This document shows, piece after piece, positions 34,060 to 45,790 of a stretch of DNA of 64,000 nucleotides. Below the pieces are notes generated by a model, which searched no databases, was not told the DNA's origin, and worked only from the letters and a program-made list of their open reading frames with translations. The stretch covers positions 99,415,895 through 99,479,894 of the forward strand of contig NC_088912.1 in the NCBI RefSeq assembly GCF_963576675.1. The letters are read 5' to 3'. Both the position numbers and the translations under genes were made by a program. Numbering within the stretch: position 1 is the first letter of the stretch; each line of letters begins with the position of its first letter. Source of the DNA: Euphorbia lathyris (Eukaryota; Streptophyta; Magnoliopsida; Malpighiales; Euphorbiaceae).

Positions 34060-34520
34060 CTTGATTAAATGGATATGCTTATAATCCTCCTAAGTCCACG
34101 TAGTAGAACGAGAGAGAAGTTGGTTAAATTGAAATGTATATAACTTTAAGTTCAGATAATCCAAGAATTAAATTTGTTTACAACCAATTTTACCATAAAA
34201 CCATGTTTTTTATTTTCCAAAATCACAATTCCTTTCACTTTAATTCACTCTAAAAACCTTCATTTTCTCTATTATAACCAAACAACACCTAAATAACCTC
34301 AAAATAAAAAGTTGAAGAATTAAAATTGCTTATAATATTATAAATTCTTAAAATTTTCTACTTTCAAATTGGTAACGATCATTTTGAGACGTTAATTAAA
34401 GTTTAGCAGTCATAATATAAGAAAATGTAAAGTTCAGTGACTTTCATTTTACGTCTTGAAGTTTAATAACCATAATATTAGTTAAGGTAAAGTTCAACAG
34501 CTATCAATGGAATTTAACCC
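34060..34520. repeat. Family C repeat, degraded copy
   Basis: CCACTGAACTTGATTAAATG at the left, CAAACAACACCTAAATAACC and the inverse GTAAAGTTCAGTGACTTTC near 34430 match the family C landmarks. It lies about 420 bp upstream of the response-regulator ATG. Confidence 0.6.
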
Positions 34521-34941
34521 ATAACCTAAGGGTGGAAGATACTAAAGTAAGTGTACTACTGTGGACCAGGCCTCGTATAGGTCTCTCTACATCAGTAGTT
34601 GGATTAACGTAACATTATTTAAATGGTCGGAACCGATCCGCCCATTATAGAAATTTTCAACCTTTTAGAGCATATAGTATAATTAATAAGAGCAACATAA
34701 ATGGTTAAATATGTTAAATAAGAAAGAATTAATGAATAAAGAAATGGAAAAAAAGAAAAGAAAACACAACTTGACCTTTTGGTTGCTTGTTGTCCAATTC
34801 AAAAATCAAGGAAAGAAGATCCGGAAGATTCTCAAGCAAATCTCCCTGATTTTGCTTTCCATACTGTCCAGATTTCCTACACGACTCCAAATGCCTAATT
34901 CCCCCTTTTATATCTCTCTTCTTCACATTTCATTCATCGCC

Positions 34942-37908
34942 ATGGCTTCTCATCAAGATCACTTTTTCCATGTTCTTGCTGTTGATGACAGTCTCATTGA
35001 CAGAAAATTGATTGAAAGACTCCTCAAAACCTCTTCTTATCACGGTAATTTTAAGAAAATCCATTCTATTTCTTGTTTTTGATTTAGTTTCTCGGTTTTC
35101 GTTAGTCTGTGTTGCACGGAAATTCCTCTTTCATTGCATTTTATGTGACCAGGGGTGTCACAGCACCTCTGGCACGGAAACCATTCTTTAAAGGGGTGGT
35201 TCGGGGTCTCTTTACCGGAAAAAAATTGGGCTGCAATTTATGTTGCACGGAAATTCTTCTTTAATAGGACTTCTTGTGTTGGTGTGGGGAGAGAAGGTGG
35301 TGGTCAGAGGTGTCAGAGCGTCTCTGGCTGCAGGAACCATTCTTTAGAGGGGCGGTTCAGGTTTTCCCTATGGAAAAAAATGAGACTGCAATCTATGTTG
35401 CACGGAAATTTTTCTTTAATAGTGTTTTGTGCGCTATCAATGGAGGGAGGAGGTGGCCAGGGGTGTCAAACACCTCTGGCGGCTGGAAATCACTTTTTAG
35501 AGGAGTGGTTCAGACTCTCCATATCGGTAAAGATGGGAGTGCAATTTATGCTGCACGGAAATTTTTCTATAACAGTGTTTCGTGTGGTGGGGGTGGAGGG
35601 AGGAGTTATAGTTAGAGGTGTCAGATCATCTCTTATTACTGAAAACCACTTTTCAAATGGAGATGTCTATTTCGAGTTTCCTATTAAAATCGTGTTATTT
35701 CATGTATATGTTTTATATGGTTATACATGCTATCAATGATACAAAAATAATTTTTGTATCAATTGTGTCAGTCTCCGTCGGATTGTATAGTAAATCGTGT
35801 TTTCTTGTCAAAAATTAACACCCCTTACCATAAAATGGGGCTACACATTTTTAAGTCTAAAAGGACATTACTTTGGCCTACAGAGAAATATAAGACTAAA
35901 GGTGGTCCCCACGCCGAGATGGCAGTTTTTTTTTAATAATCCTTGCGGATTGGAATTAGATTTTGCATCCGGAGAGCTAGCTCTGCCACTAATTTCGTAT
36001 CCGTTTTCGATTTTTATTTTTATTTCTATTTGAAGGTTATGTTTTAGAAATAAAATTTTCGGGTTTCAATTTTTCTTTCGGTTTCTGTGCAAACATAAAT
36101 TTAATATTTTTCTGTATGTTTACAGTTACTGCTGTTGATTCTGGAAGTAAGGCTTTGGAAATCTTGGGTTTAAATGAAGAAGATGAAGAAGAAGAGGAGC
36201 AAAAAGATTCAAATGTTGTTACTTCTTTAAATCAGGAAGAAATTGAGAATAATAATCAAATTCAGGATGAAAATGAGAATAACAATAATAATCAGGATGT
36301 TCAAGTAAATTTGATAATTACTGATTATTGTATGCCAGGAATGACAGGCTATGATCTTCTCAGAAAGATTAAGGTAATTAATTAATCATTTTAATTATTA
36401 TTTAATTAATTATTTAGTTATACTTTAACAGATTAATTAGAAAAATATAAATCTGATTTAATTAATTATGTGCAGGAATCTAAATCTCTCAAGGATATAC
36501 CAGTTGTTATAATGTCTTCAGAAAATGTTCCATCAAGAATTAATAGGTGAGGGAAAATCAGTTAATTATTTTATATTTTATTTAAGGGTAAAGTACAAAA
36601 TATCCTCTGTTATTTTCACGTTTTGTCAAACAATTAATTGTGGAATATTTTTTTTCAAACGGGACGGATGTTTTTGTTTTGCTAAAAACAATAATATTTT
36701 AATTTGATATTATAAAAATGATCATTAACGACATTAAAATGAAAAATTTCAAGAATTAAAGTTGTTTAAAAAAACATTTACTATGGAACCAACTTTTTTA
36801 TTTTCCAAAATCATCATCTTTCCTCATCAAACAACACGTACATGACCTCAAAAATTTAAAGTTCGAGAATTAAAATTGCTTAGAATATCATATAAGTCTT
36901 TGAATTTTCTATTTAAGGTCGCAAACGCTCATTTTAATTTTGAGGTCCTTATTTTTTAGGAAAGCGAAAAAACCTAAGTAGTTTCCTGGTTGCAAAAAAA
37001 AAAAAAAAATAGTCCAATGGCGAAAACAGGATCGATCGGTATGCCTAAATTATTATGTTTTTTTTTTTTTTTTGCTAAATCAAACTTGGTCAATTTTGTT
37101 TAGTATAATATGTTATCATACGAGTGATCTATAATTAATTTTTACGTACCACTCTAAAATTTCTCAAAATTAAGCGAGATTTAAAATTAAGTTGTTTTCA
37201 ACAAACTTGAAAAAATTTAATTATCACCTATCATATATTAATCAAGTTGGGTTTTGAATCAATTTTTACATATCATTATAAAACTTCTTAAAATTAAGCT
37301 AGATTTGGACTATAGAAGTGAAATTGAATAGTTTTAAACAAACTTAGAAAAATTTATCGCCTATCATGTATTAATCAAGTTGGTTTTTGTAATTAAATAC
37401 AAAACTTATGAGTTAATTAACCACCATGAAACACTATTTGTCTGAAACAAGGCTGCAGCCATTTATATCAACGGCCTGGGCGCCAAAACCATCCATAGTA
37501 GGGGTTGTTTCGGTGGTCCGGAGGCCTGCCTCAGCTCCCATTTGAAAAAAAAAATCACATATATCTGTTTGACAAAACATGAAAGCACACGGGCTTTTTG
37601 GACTTTACCCTTTAACTATTTTAGATTTTATTTAATTTCATAAATTTGGAGTTTTTTTATTTTTATTAATTCAGAGTATTGATAAATTTTTGGGTTTTAT
37701 TAAATTCATCAGATGTTTGGAAGAAGGAGCAGAGGAATTTTTTCTAAAACCAGTTCAATTATCAGATGTGAACAAGCTTAAACCTCATTTAATGAGAGGA
37801 AGAAGATTCAATGATGAAAATGAATCAAATAATAAGAGAAAAGTAACAGAAGAAATTCATTCACCGGAGAGAATAAGAACAAGATATAACGGATTACAAG
37901 TTATTTGA
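34942..37908 (+). CDS. ARR9-like: Type-A cytokinin response regulator (ARR8/ARR9-like), four exons
   Basis: Type-A response regulators receive phosphate from histidine phosphotransfer proteins in cytokinin signalling and dampen the response. Exons: 34942-35044, 36126-36373, 36476-36546, 37713-37908, all with GT-AG introns and a continuous frame of 205 residues. The receiver domain has the acidic pair D15-D16 ([17 protein letters not shown]), phosphoacceptor D101 ([17 protein letters not shown]), S131 in [10 protein letters not shown] and K153 in [18 protein letters not shown]. Residues 52-92 form an acidic Asn/Glu-rich insert. The tail ends [21 protein letters not shown], resembling the ARR8/ARR9 C-terminus (from memory) and lacking a GARP DNA-binding domain, so type A. 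The ATG sits in CGCCATGG. A weak TATA-like TTTATATC lies at about 34908. Introns 1 and 3 have grown by repeats. Confidence 0.93.
35104..35650 (+). repeat. Minisatellite-like tandem repeats in intron 1 of the response regulator
   Basis: The landmark TGTTGCACGGAAATT recurs at about 35110, 35241, 35396 and 35549 (TGCTGCACGG in the last). Units of 131-155 bp also share GGTGTCA…CACCTCTGG, GAAACCATTCTTTA and GTGGTTC. Roughly 3.5-4 diverged copies are present. Confidence 0.88.
36585..36990. repeat. Family C repeat inside intron 3 of the response regulator
   Basis: It has the family landmarks CATTAAAATGAAAAATTTCA, AAGAATTAAAGTTG and the inverted halves, in intron 36547-37712. Ends are blurred by A/T runs, and no TSD was settled. 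Confidence 0.6.
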
Positions 37909-39060
37909 TTAATTTTAAAATTAAATAATATTTTTTAATTACAACATAATCAGTGACGGAGCCGGTATTCAAAATTTAAGGATGTACGTATTGTATCTTC
38001 GGATTCTTTTCTCGGGTGGAATACTATCTCGAACCATTGCTTTTAGGATGAGTTTCGGTGATCGGGAGTGCAACGGATCCGTAATACGACATAGATGAAT
38101 AGAAAGTTATCAAGACATGATTTTTTTTAATTTAATCTTATTTCCTTTTTTGGTTAATCTCAATAGAAATTGAGAATCACATGTAATTTAATCTTATTAC
38201 TAATTTTAGAATTGGATTAGACCCTTTTTGTAAATTTATTGAAATAAAAAGAATTACCATAAATTCCGACGGTAGAGTAATGTTATTAGAATCGGACCGA
38301 ATATTAAATCAGATTTATAATTAGGTTATGGATTATTTGATTGAACCAAATCATTCGGATTGGTCGAATCGGATGACATAATAAATAAATAAATAAACAA
38401 TATATATATATATAATTAATTAATTAAAAATCATTTTTATAAATTATATATGTAAAAAAATTATAAACAAATAAAATTTAAGAATATAAATAATCTCAGA
38501 AACAACAACTCTATCTTTACTTTTCATTATTCATTAAGATGATAAACAATTAGCATCAGTCAAATTCCAATACATTTTTTCATGGACACTATTTAAAAAA
38601 TAATTTGTTTAAAGTGTTGCAATAGACATAATTTTCGTTTAAATCGTTTTAGATTTTAATTGTTTTAGGTTTTATTTTTATTTTTTAATGATTTACAAAA
38701 ATCGGGATCATCTCGGTTTCCTATTAGACTGCTAGGTCTTATAGGTTGATCCTGATCATTGAAAATTTATAAATCTATAAAAATAAAGACCGAAGACTTT
38801 ATTGGTTCTGAAGACTCTATTGGTTTGATTGGTCCAGTCGGAATCTTACAAATAGAGATTGAGTTATACCTAATTGACACTCCAAAAGAAAATTTAAAAA
38901 TAAATAAAAATAGCCATGCTTCCTAAATAATAATTAATTGATTAGGTTTTTTCTTTGGCAAATTGATTGGGTTTTAGTTTAAGACTAGTTAAGGAAAAAA
39001 ATTGAAATTCCTTTAAATTTCACAAAATGGAGCTAAGTCCATTATTGACTTCACATCTTA
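37909..39060. other. AT-rich region downstream of the response regulator
   Basis: No gene. Short (TA) and ATTA runs near 38400. The gene's own 3' UTR and poly(A) signal must lie at its start, but no single site stands out. Confidence 0.5.
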
Positions 39061-39073
39061 ATAATTGATATTT

Positions 39074-39287
39074 TTGTGTCCACAAAGGTTGATGCGATTG
39101 GTAACGAGTTGAATCTCTGTTTGTCATGTTTGAAGTTTGATTTTCCATTTTGTCAAAATTTAACCTTTATTGACAGATAATCTGTAAATTCAATTCCACT
39201 TTAAATCTCTTTGAGGTATGTGGTTTGCACGGACATTAGAAGTATGTAGGTCTACCCTTACCTAAACATTTTCTTTACATAAAAAAA
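39074..39287 (+). mobile_element. Probable SINE (same family as 54421)
   Basis: TTGATGCGATTGGTAACG resembles a pol III box A and GAAGTTTGATTTTCC a decayed box B. The 3' part (GTCTACCCTTACCTAAAC, then an A run) matches the copy at 54421-54577. Flanking AATTGATATTTT on both sides (39062 and about 39288) fits a target-site duplication. Confidence 0.6.
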
Positions 39288-39413
39288 TTGATATTTTGCA
39301 CATTATGAATTTCAAACGTAAATTTCAATATTTATAATGACCAAAGTTGCAAAAGGAGGTTTAAAATAAGAGGTTTTTACCCCTTTTAGATATTTGACTA
39401 GTCAAAATTTATA

Positions 39414-39960
39414 GTGGAGTTTGGTGAGAAAAAAAGAATGGATCGTAAAGTAGAGTTTAGGGTTAATTTGGATAGAAAAGAAAGAAATTGGATAGTTAAG
39501 TGCTTCAATACCCATCATACACACAAACTAGCAGTATCTAGTGAAAAACTTTTTCTAAAATTTCACAGAAAAATAAGTGATTCTACTAAGGAGCAAGCAT
39601 TGTCAATGAAGAGAGCTTAAATTAATACATTTCAATGTTATAATTACTTGGTAGAAGTTAACGATGGTTGGTAAAATGTAGCATTTCTGAAAAGTGACCT
39701 CTACAAAGCAATTGTAAAAAATAATTCAACTTTGGATGATTCCGACAAAAACAGAATGATGTGTTTACTTTAAATCGAAGGAGCAGACGATAAGTTTTAC
39801 TACAAGTATGAGGTAGACGATGATAGAATACCAAGAAATTTATTCTAATCTGAAGGTAGTTGCCAAGTTGATTACAAATTGTTTGGTGATTGTTTATCTT
39901 TAAATGTTATTTACAAAACTAACAGGTATGTTTGTATAATCCCTACAATAAATCTAATAA
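39414..39960 (+). pseudogene. FAR1/FHY3-like fragment (Mutator-derived family), decayed
   Basis: FAR1-type proteins derive from Mutator-like transposases and act as transcription factors or transposases. The frame from 39414 gives WIVKCFNTHHTHKLAVSSEK and FLKFHRKISDSTKEQALSM, the end of the FAR1 zinc-binding domain. Past a stop, YNYLVEVNDGW, LKSDLYKAIVKNN, DDSDKNRMMCLL and SCQVDYKLFGDCLSLNVIYKTN follow, leading into the transposase domain. Several stops are present, and the N-terminal zinc ligands and most of the catalytic region are missing. Whether it came from a host FAR1 gene or a transposon cannot be told from this piece. Confidence 0.75.
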
Positions 39961-40024
39961 GTTTTTTATTCAATTTGTTTTTTTATCCAATTAATAGTTG
40001 AAATGTGGAAAAAAAAATTGAATT

Positions 40025-42540
40025 CATATCACCAAACCTGAGCCACTACACACGCGATTTCTGAAACCAAAGCATCTCTTCATGCCGAAGGACCGCATTC
40101 AGGTCACGGAGCAAGACATGTTCCAGATGTAGCAGGCCCCTAGTAACCCAAGTAGCAATACTATATTGCACTCCCTCTAATCTGCGAAAAAATCTCTTTT
40201 TTCGACATTGAATGTTACCAAAAACCCGTTTATTCTAACAACTCAACTATGGACTAAGCGCATTTAAGCCATTCGATAAAGAAGCCGACCCGTCCCAAAC
40301 CAAATTGACAAACTGTTCAAAATCAGCATAATGAAGCCAATTAGCTTCAAACGGAAGGGTTTCTAAAAAACAACGGGGGAATGAAGCTTTAAGTCCAACA
40401 AAATAGGCACATGATCCGACTGATTATGAGGCAGGTGTCGAAGAGTCATTTCAGGGAAGAGGAGCCTAAATTATAAGTTACAAAGAGCATGATCGAGATG
40501 GACCGCCACCCGGGTTCAGACAGTACATCCACAAAACCAAGTGACTTCAGGCCTAAGAACTCCAAATCAATTAACTACATATAATTGATCCACTGCGCAA
40601 ACAAAGAACTCCCCATGCTGCTCCATTTTCTCATCCAAGCTCTTAATGCAATTAAAATCACCAATCATAAACCAAGGACAATCAACACTCGATTGGATGG
40701 CAAGCATGTCAGCTATAAAATCACGTTTGAAAATTAACTGAGGACAAACATAAACAAACATAGCTCGGAAAGAAACCCATCTCGCCTCCCCCGACTTCAA
40801 AGTCATTAAGGTATGCAGATACTACTTATCCCAGGAAAGGACATTGATAGCAACAATGGAAGAATTCCAGAACACCCATATGCCTCCAGTGAAGCCCTCA
40901 GTATCAACAAACTCAACATTAGAAAACTTTAGTTTTTAGCGAAGATTCTTGGCTCTTATATAGGGAAGACGGGTCTCAAGAAGGACAAAGACCTCAGGCT
41001 TTTAAACAGATAATAAATGACAAATAGCCTGGTGAAACTCATTACCACCGGCTCCAAAGCAATTCCAAGACAAGATCATAGAGAGATGAGCAAAACAAAC
41101 ACGAACCATGAGGCAAAATCAGACTATGAGCCCGAGAAACTGATTCTGGGTCGGTTTCTTTTACTTCTGCCCGATTATTCTTCAAGGCGTAGACTATTCT
41201 CTTTCCCTTTCCTATCCGATTCCATATCCATGGACAAGTCCTAGAGTAGACTACCGAAAGAGTTTGACAAAACAAATAGACGACCGCCGATAGGACCAAA
41301 CAGACTCGGTCCATTACGACATGACCCTCCAGAAACTCCCAACCCGAATGCAAAACCAGTCGCGATTTCATAAACCAAACCAGGCGTAGTAGCATGTGGA
41401 GAACTCGAGGAACCAATGGTCATAAGGACGAGGGACTTTGAAGGAGGCTGAGGTGTTGGATCAATCGCATTTTTCCTCGGCTCTAACTTCTTACTTTGTG
41501 GAGTATATTTCCGCTTCGGCACACACATCCACTCTCCATAAGGCTCACTATTCCTGAGCACCGGTGAGCGGTCTCTATGAGATTGTTGAACATGCTTCTA
41601 GACACTACTACCCGGGGCTGGGTGTTCTAAGGAAAAATGTGGATCAACAACATTCATTGGTAAAATGGTAGTATTGGTAGCAGTATGGTTACCTTCATGC
41701 ATCAAACTTGGGTATACACACATCTCTTTTCCATGACCGTATCGATCATACTTTGTACACGCAACATGTAGCCCCTCATATTCCACGTGATAGTGATGTC
41801 CATTGAGGCGGAACTGGGCCATAAGGGGTTTGTTAAGTTCAATTTCAACACAGACACGTGCAAATTTCCCACGAGCCTTACCAATAGTATCAGCTCTAAT
41901 CACCTTTCCAACTGAATTTCCAATCAGCATGAGAGCTTCAAGCTAGTAGTATTACAGAGGTAACTCAGGAATCCACGTCCAAACCAAAGTCATATCCATT
42001 GTAGCATGGGATGGCACAAAATAAGGCGACCATATTCTGACTATCAAATAGTGACCTTGTACTATCCATGGACCATCCTAAATCACGTGATCCCTGTTAG
42101 AACGTTTATCAAAGGTGACAAGATGAAACCCATGCCCCAAATCAATCATCATGAATCTCCCTTCGATTTTCCATAATTAAGACACCTGATTGTGTAACGA
42201 AATGTAACCCACATTCCGTCCCAGGATTTTCGCGATTAAAGTCTTGGACCATGCTACCAACAATTCTTCAACTAACTCAGGTTCAATTGTAATACATATT
42301 TGGACAGAGCGGGTTACCATGAATGCAATCAATACGATCCTTACCCGTCATTCGTAAATCCGCAACCGGGCTGACTGGCTCCTGCATTGGCTTATCTTGG
42401 ACCATGTCATAGTAAGAACGGTTCGACGAAGTTAGAGACGGATGGGATGAATTGAGGGTGTCAGCGTTGTTCGACAGTGGCAGCAGGATGTGTGGCGGAG
42501 ATGGGGGATTAGGAGGAGACGAAAGCATTAGGTCGAGGTG
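40025..42540 (-). pseudogene. 5' half of an L1-type LINE (ORF1 and endonuclease), minus strand
   Basis: Reading from 42528 on the minus strand gives a Pro/Ser-rich ORF1 start, then DUF4283 (GRFMMIDLGHGFHLVTF, DGPWIVQGHYLIVRIW), IGNSVGKVIRADT and ARVCVEIELNKPLMAQF. A knuckle lacks one Cys (CTKYDRYGHGKEMC). Near 41080 ORF2 begins with ILSWNCFGAGG, then LLETRLPYIRAKNLR, IGDFNCIKSLDEK and SDHVPILLDL, the endonuclease residues. The sequence stops near 40025 before the RT domain. Several stops are present. LINE copies usually lose the 5' end, so keeping the 5' and lacking the 3' half implies a later deletion or insertion at about 40020. Confidence 0.8.
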
Positions 42541-43931
42541 TAAAATTTTTTATTTAAATCACTTTGAAATTTTTTCCGTAAAATTTAACTGATTAATTCA
42601 ATGAAACTTAATGTATATAATTTTAAATAAATAATAAAAATTTAAATTTAGGTATATATATAAGTACAAATAATAGAAAATTGATAAAGAATTCATTTTT
42701 TAAAAATTATTTACAATTATTTTAAATAATAATTTGAAATATATCAAACTAAGTAAATTATTATTTAGAATATATTTTAACGACTAAATTATGAGTCTAG
42801 AATATATTGTTTAGGGTTTAAGATTTATGAATTTATGCCTAAATTTTTTAAATTAGTGTATAATACTCTATTTGTGATATATTAAAAAAATAGTGATATA
42901 TTTATATTTAATTTTGATAGTATGATTAGTTGTAATTTTATACCTAATTTAATTATGATTTTTATGTGAAACCCCAATAATACAAATAGGTGGAGTTGGG
43001 CTCGTGTTTTGAGACAAATTCAAAGTCCAATACATCTTATATGCAGGCTTTTGTAGATAAAAAAAGGTAAATAAACATATTTTAGCCCCACTCTACGTAG
43101 AGCGAGTTTGGACAGAATATGTGTTGGTTAATATGTCTTTTTTTATATGAAAATTATAGTATAATTAAATAAAATTATAAAAATTAATTCTATATATGTT
43201 ATTATATTTTTTTATCATAAAATAAAATATGTTTTTATACCATAATTTATAAATTTTAGACCATAATTCATAAATTCTAATTTTAAAAAATATATCGTTA
43301 AAGATCTCTAATTTATAAATTGTACTGCTTAAAATATATTAAAAATAATAATTTTAATAATTCAAATTATTATTTAACATTGTTGTAGATAAATTTTTAA
43401 AATTCTATTTCGTAAATTTCCCTATTTATAAATTCTGAACCGAAGCAGAAGGGTTATCACACCAACACTTCACTCATACATACAATTGACATGGTAGATT
43501 TAGGGAGATCGTGACATGTCTGTTGAGCTTCAATTTGGATAAAAATAAAAATTCTTAAAAATGTATATCAATAAAATATATATTTCCTTCTGTAATTACA
43601 ACCTACTCAAAATTTATAGTAAACTCTGGTACGATTGGTTTCACTTATTCGTGTTTATTGTTTACTATTGCCAATAGATAGTAGATATTAGTTGATATTT
43701 TTTTTTTTTTTTTGCTAAAAACAGTTGTTTCGAAATTTTATCAAACATTTTTTTATCTTATGCTTACAATTCTCTTAGAAGATAGGATTGAGGTTAGCTT
43801 CCCTAGGCTAATTCCTGGGTAGTTTGTTGTTATTCGTTTTTCTTTTCCTTTTCTACCAAAAAAAAAAATGCAAAATAAAAAAATCCGAAAAATGAAAACA
43901 AACAGACACGAAATCTAGTCATTCTAGATGC

Positions 43932-43965
<34 letters not shown>

Positions 43966-43966
43966 G
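43932..43966. repeat. (TAA)n microsatellite
   Basis: About eleven uninterrupted TAA/AAT units. Confidence 0.96.
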
Positions 43967-44884
43967 TACAAAAATAAACCTTGTGGTTTGACCGTTTTGC
44001 AAAGATAACAATCATGGTTTAAAAGTTTGCAAACAAGGATCTATATTTTTATAATTTATAAATTAAGTCATTCCTTTAAATATTATTGTCATGACTATTT
44101 ATACCAAAAAGGATGGATTTGAAGCAATTAAAAAAACTGACTTTGCAAATACACGGTCTAACTTGACAAATTAAATAAACTACAAGTATTGTTTGTCCGA
44201 AAAATTGATTTGCTTATTCTTTAAATACAAAATTCATAAAATACAGAACCCAATTTGTAAATTTTTAATCTACAATAAATAGTTCAAATCACAATATTTT
44301 ATTATTATTATTTTTTTTTTACTTCCCCCTAAAAATATGAATATGTAATTTTCGTCCATATAAGCAGGCTTGAACAAACTGAGCCGTGGGCCTTTTGAGA
44401 TAGATCAGAATGGGCCAGAACTCGTGGGCCTTACAGTTAGCAAAAATGGGAAGACTCCAATTTTAGAACACTAAGTTGCAAAAATGTTAAGTGACCCCTT
44501 GAAATTGATTTAAAAAGTCGATTTGACTCCTTAAATTTACAGAGTATCTCGTTGGCTTCTTGAATTTACTTAAAATAACCTATTGACCGCTTTAATTTAT
44601 TTAAAATAGTCTATTAATCTCGTGAACTTATTTACATGGAATAATCCCTGATAAGAATCGGATATCTGAGACCAAACATATTTGTTATGAGGTCGGACGT
44701 CTAAGGCCGAGTAACTTTGGGTAGCGATTGATATTCTCTCTCGGAGGTAATAAACTTATAAAAATAGATAGATACTCCGACATTCAAGTTAGTCTATGAT
44801 TTAAGTAAGATAATCATAATAAACATATTACAAACCTAGCTCAAGTGAGATCAGTATTCATCGATATCTGACTTTGAGGCTTAA

Positions 44885-44885
<1 letters not shown>

Positions 44886-44939
<54 letters not shown>
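44886..44939. repeat. (AT)n microsatellite
   Basis: About 27 uninterrupted AT units. Confidence 0.97.
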
Positions 44940-44944
<5 letters not shown>

Positions 44945-45432
44945 GATTAAGAAGTCATGAATAGGATTCGACTTACCTAATAGCAGATAAGGAAGAAATT
45001 CCTTAACTTAATTAGAAACTTCCTCTTAGTTAAAAATATGAAAGAATTTTCTAATTTAATTAGAAGACTGCCTCTTCGGCAAAATATGAATAAAAGAGTC
45101 CTATAATTTTAGAACGTATGTTATTGAGATGTAAAGGTAAAAATGCGTTTTCTACTTAATGGGGTCTATACGTTGAATCTCAAGTGGGTTAAGGAGCCGA
45201 TGGGACACATATTATGTTTGATAGTAAATCATAGGTACATAACAGTTACTCACCTCCAAGTTCAAGTATGTTTATGTGTAAAATTAAAGGTTATGTACTA
45301 AAATTTGATAATAATAAAGGTTGGGTATCATAAATGTAATTATCCATGAAAACACCAAAATAATTAGATTTGATAATGCAGTTAATAGGTAGTTTATGGG
45401 TAAAAGGTTTTAATGGTCACTAAAATAAAGGT

Positions 45433-45547
45433 GGGATAATTACTAATCTAGCCCAATGAAGAACCTCACTTTACATATCTAACCCACCTTCCTTTCATTT
45501 TACCAAATTAGACAAATAAACCCATTTTGGACAAAACTACCCTTATT
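45433..45547 (+). repeat. Left terminal inverted repeat of the MULE
   Basis: 115 bp; pairs with 53344-53458 with about two mismatches. Its inner end lies about 240 bp before the protease start codon and may act as promoter. Confidence 0.95.
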
Positions 45548-45790
45548 TTAGTTTGAAGGTTCATCTCCTACCTCCCGCTCCTTCCACTTCCACTTCCTCA
45601 CCTGACCTTTCCCATTCAACTTCATTGTGGTTCATCTTCTTCATTTTCAGTTCGTTTCAACTGCATTTTACGTTTTGAACTCATCACTATATATAATCCG
45701 GGTTGTTCTTCTCTACATTCTCATTTTCATTTTCTCCTACCTCGACATTTTCATCTCCGGTTTCTTTCTTCCCTGCGAAGCGCGACTGTG

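Larger units (their letters stand above)
42541..45423. other. AT-rich intergenic region with simple repeats
   Basis: Contains (TAA)n at 43932-43966, (AT)n at 44886-44939 and a possible degraded foldback piece near 43970-44290. No gene supported. Confidence 0.5.

Noticed and set aside
35155..35818. Long open frames (194, 113 and 66 codons) inside the response regulator's first intron
   Set aside because: They are translations of the intronic tandem repeats, overlap each other in different frames and have no domain; the spliced receiver domain is continuous without them.
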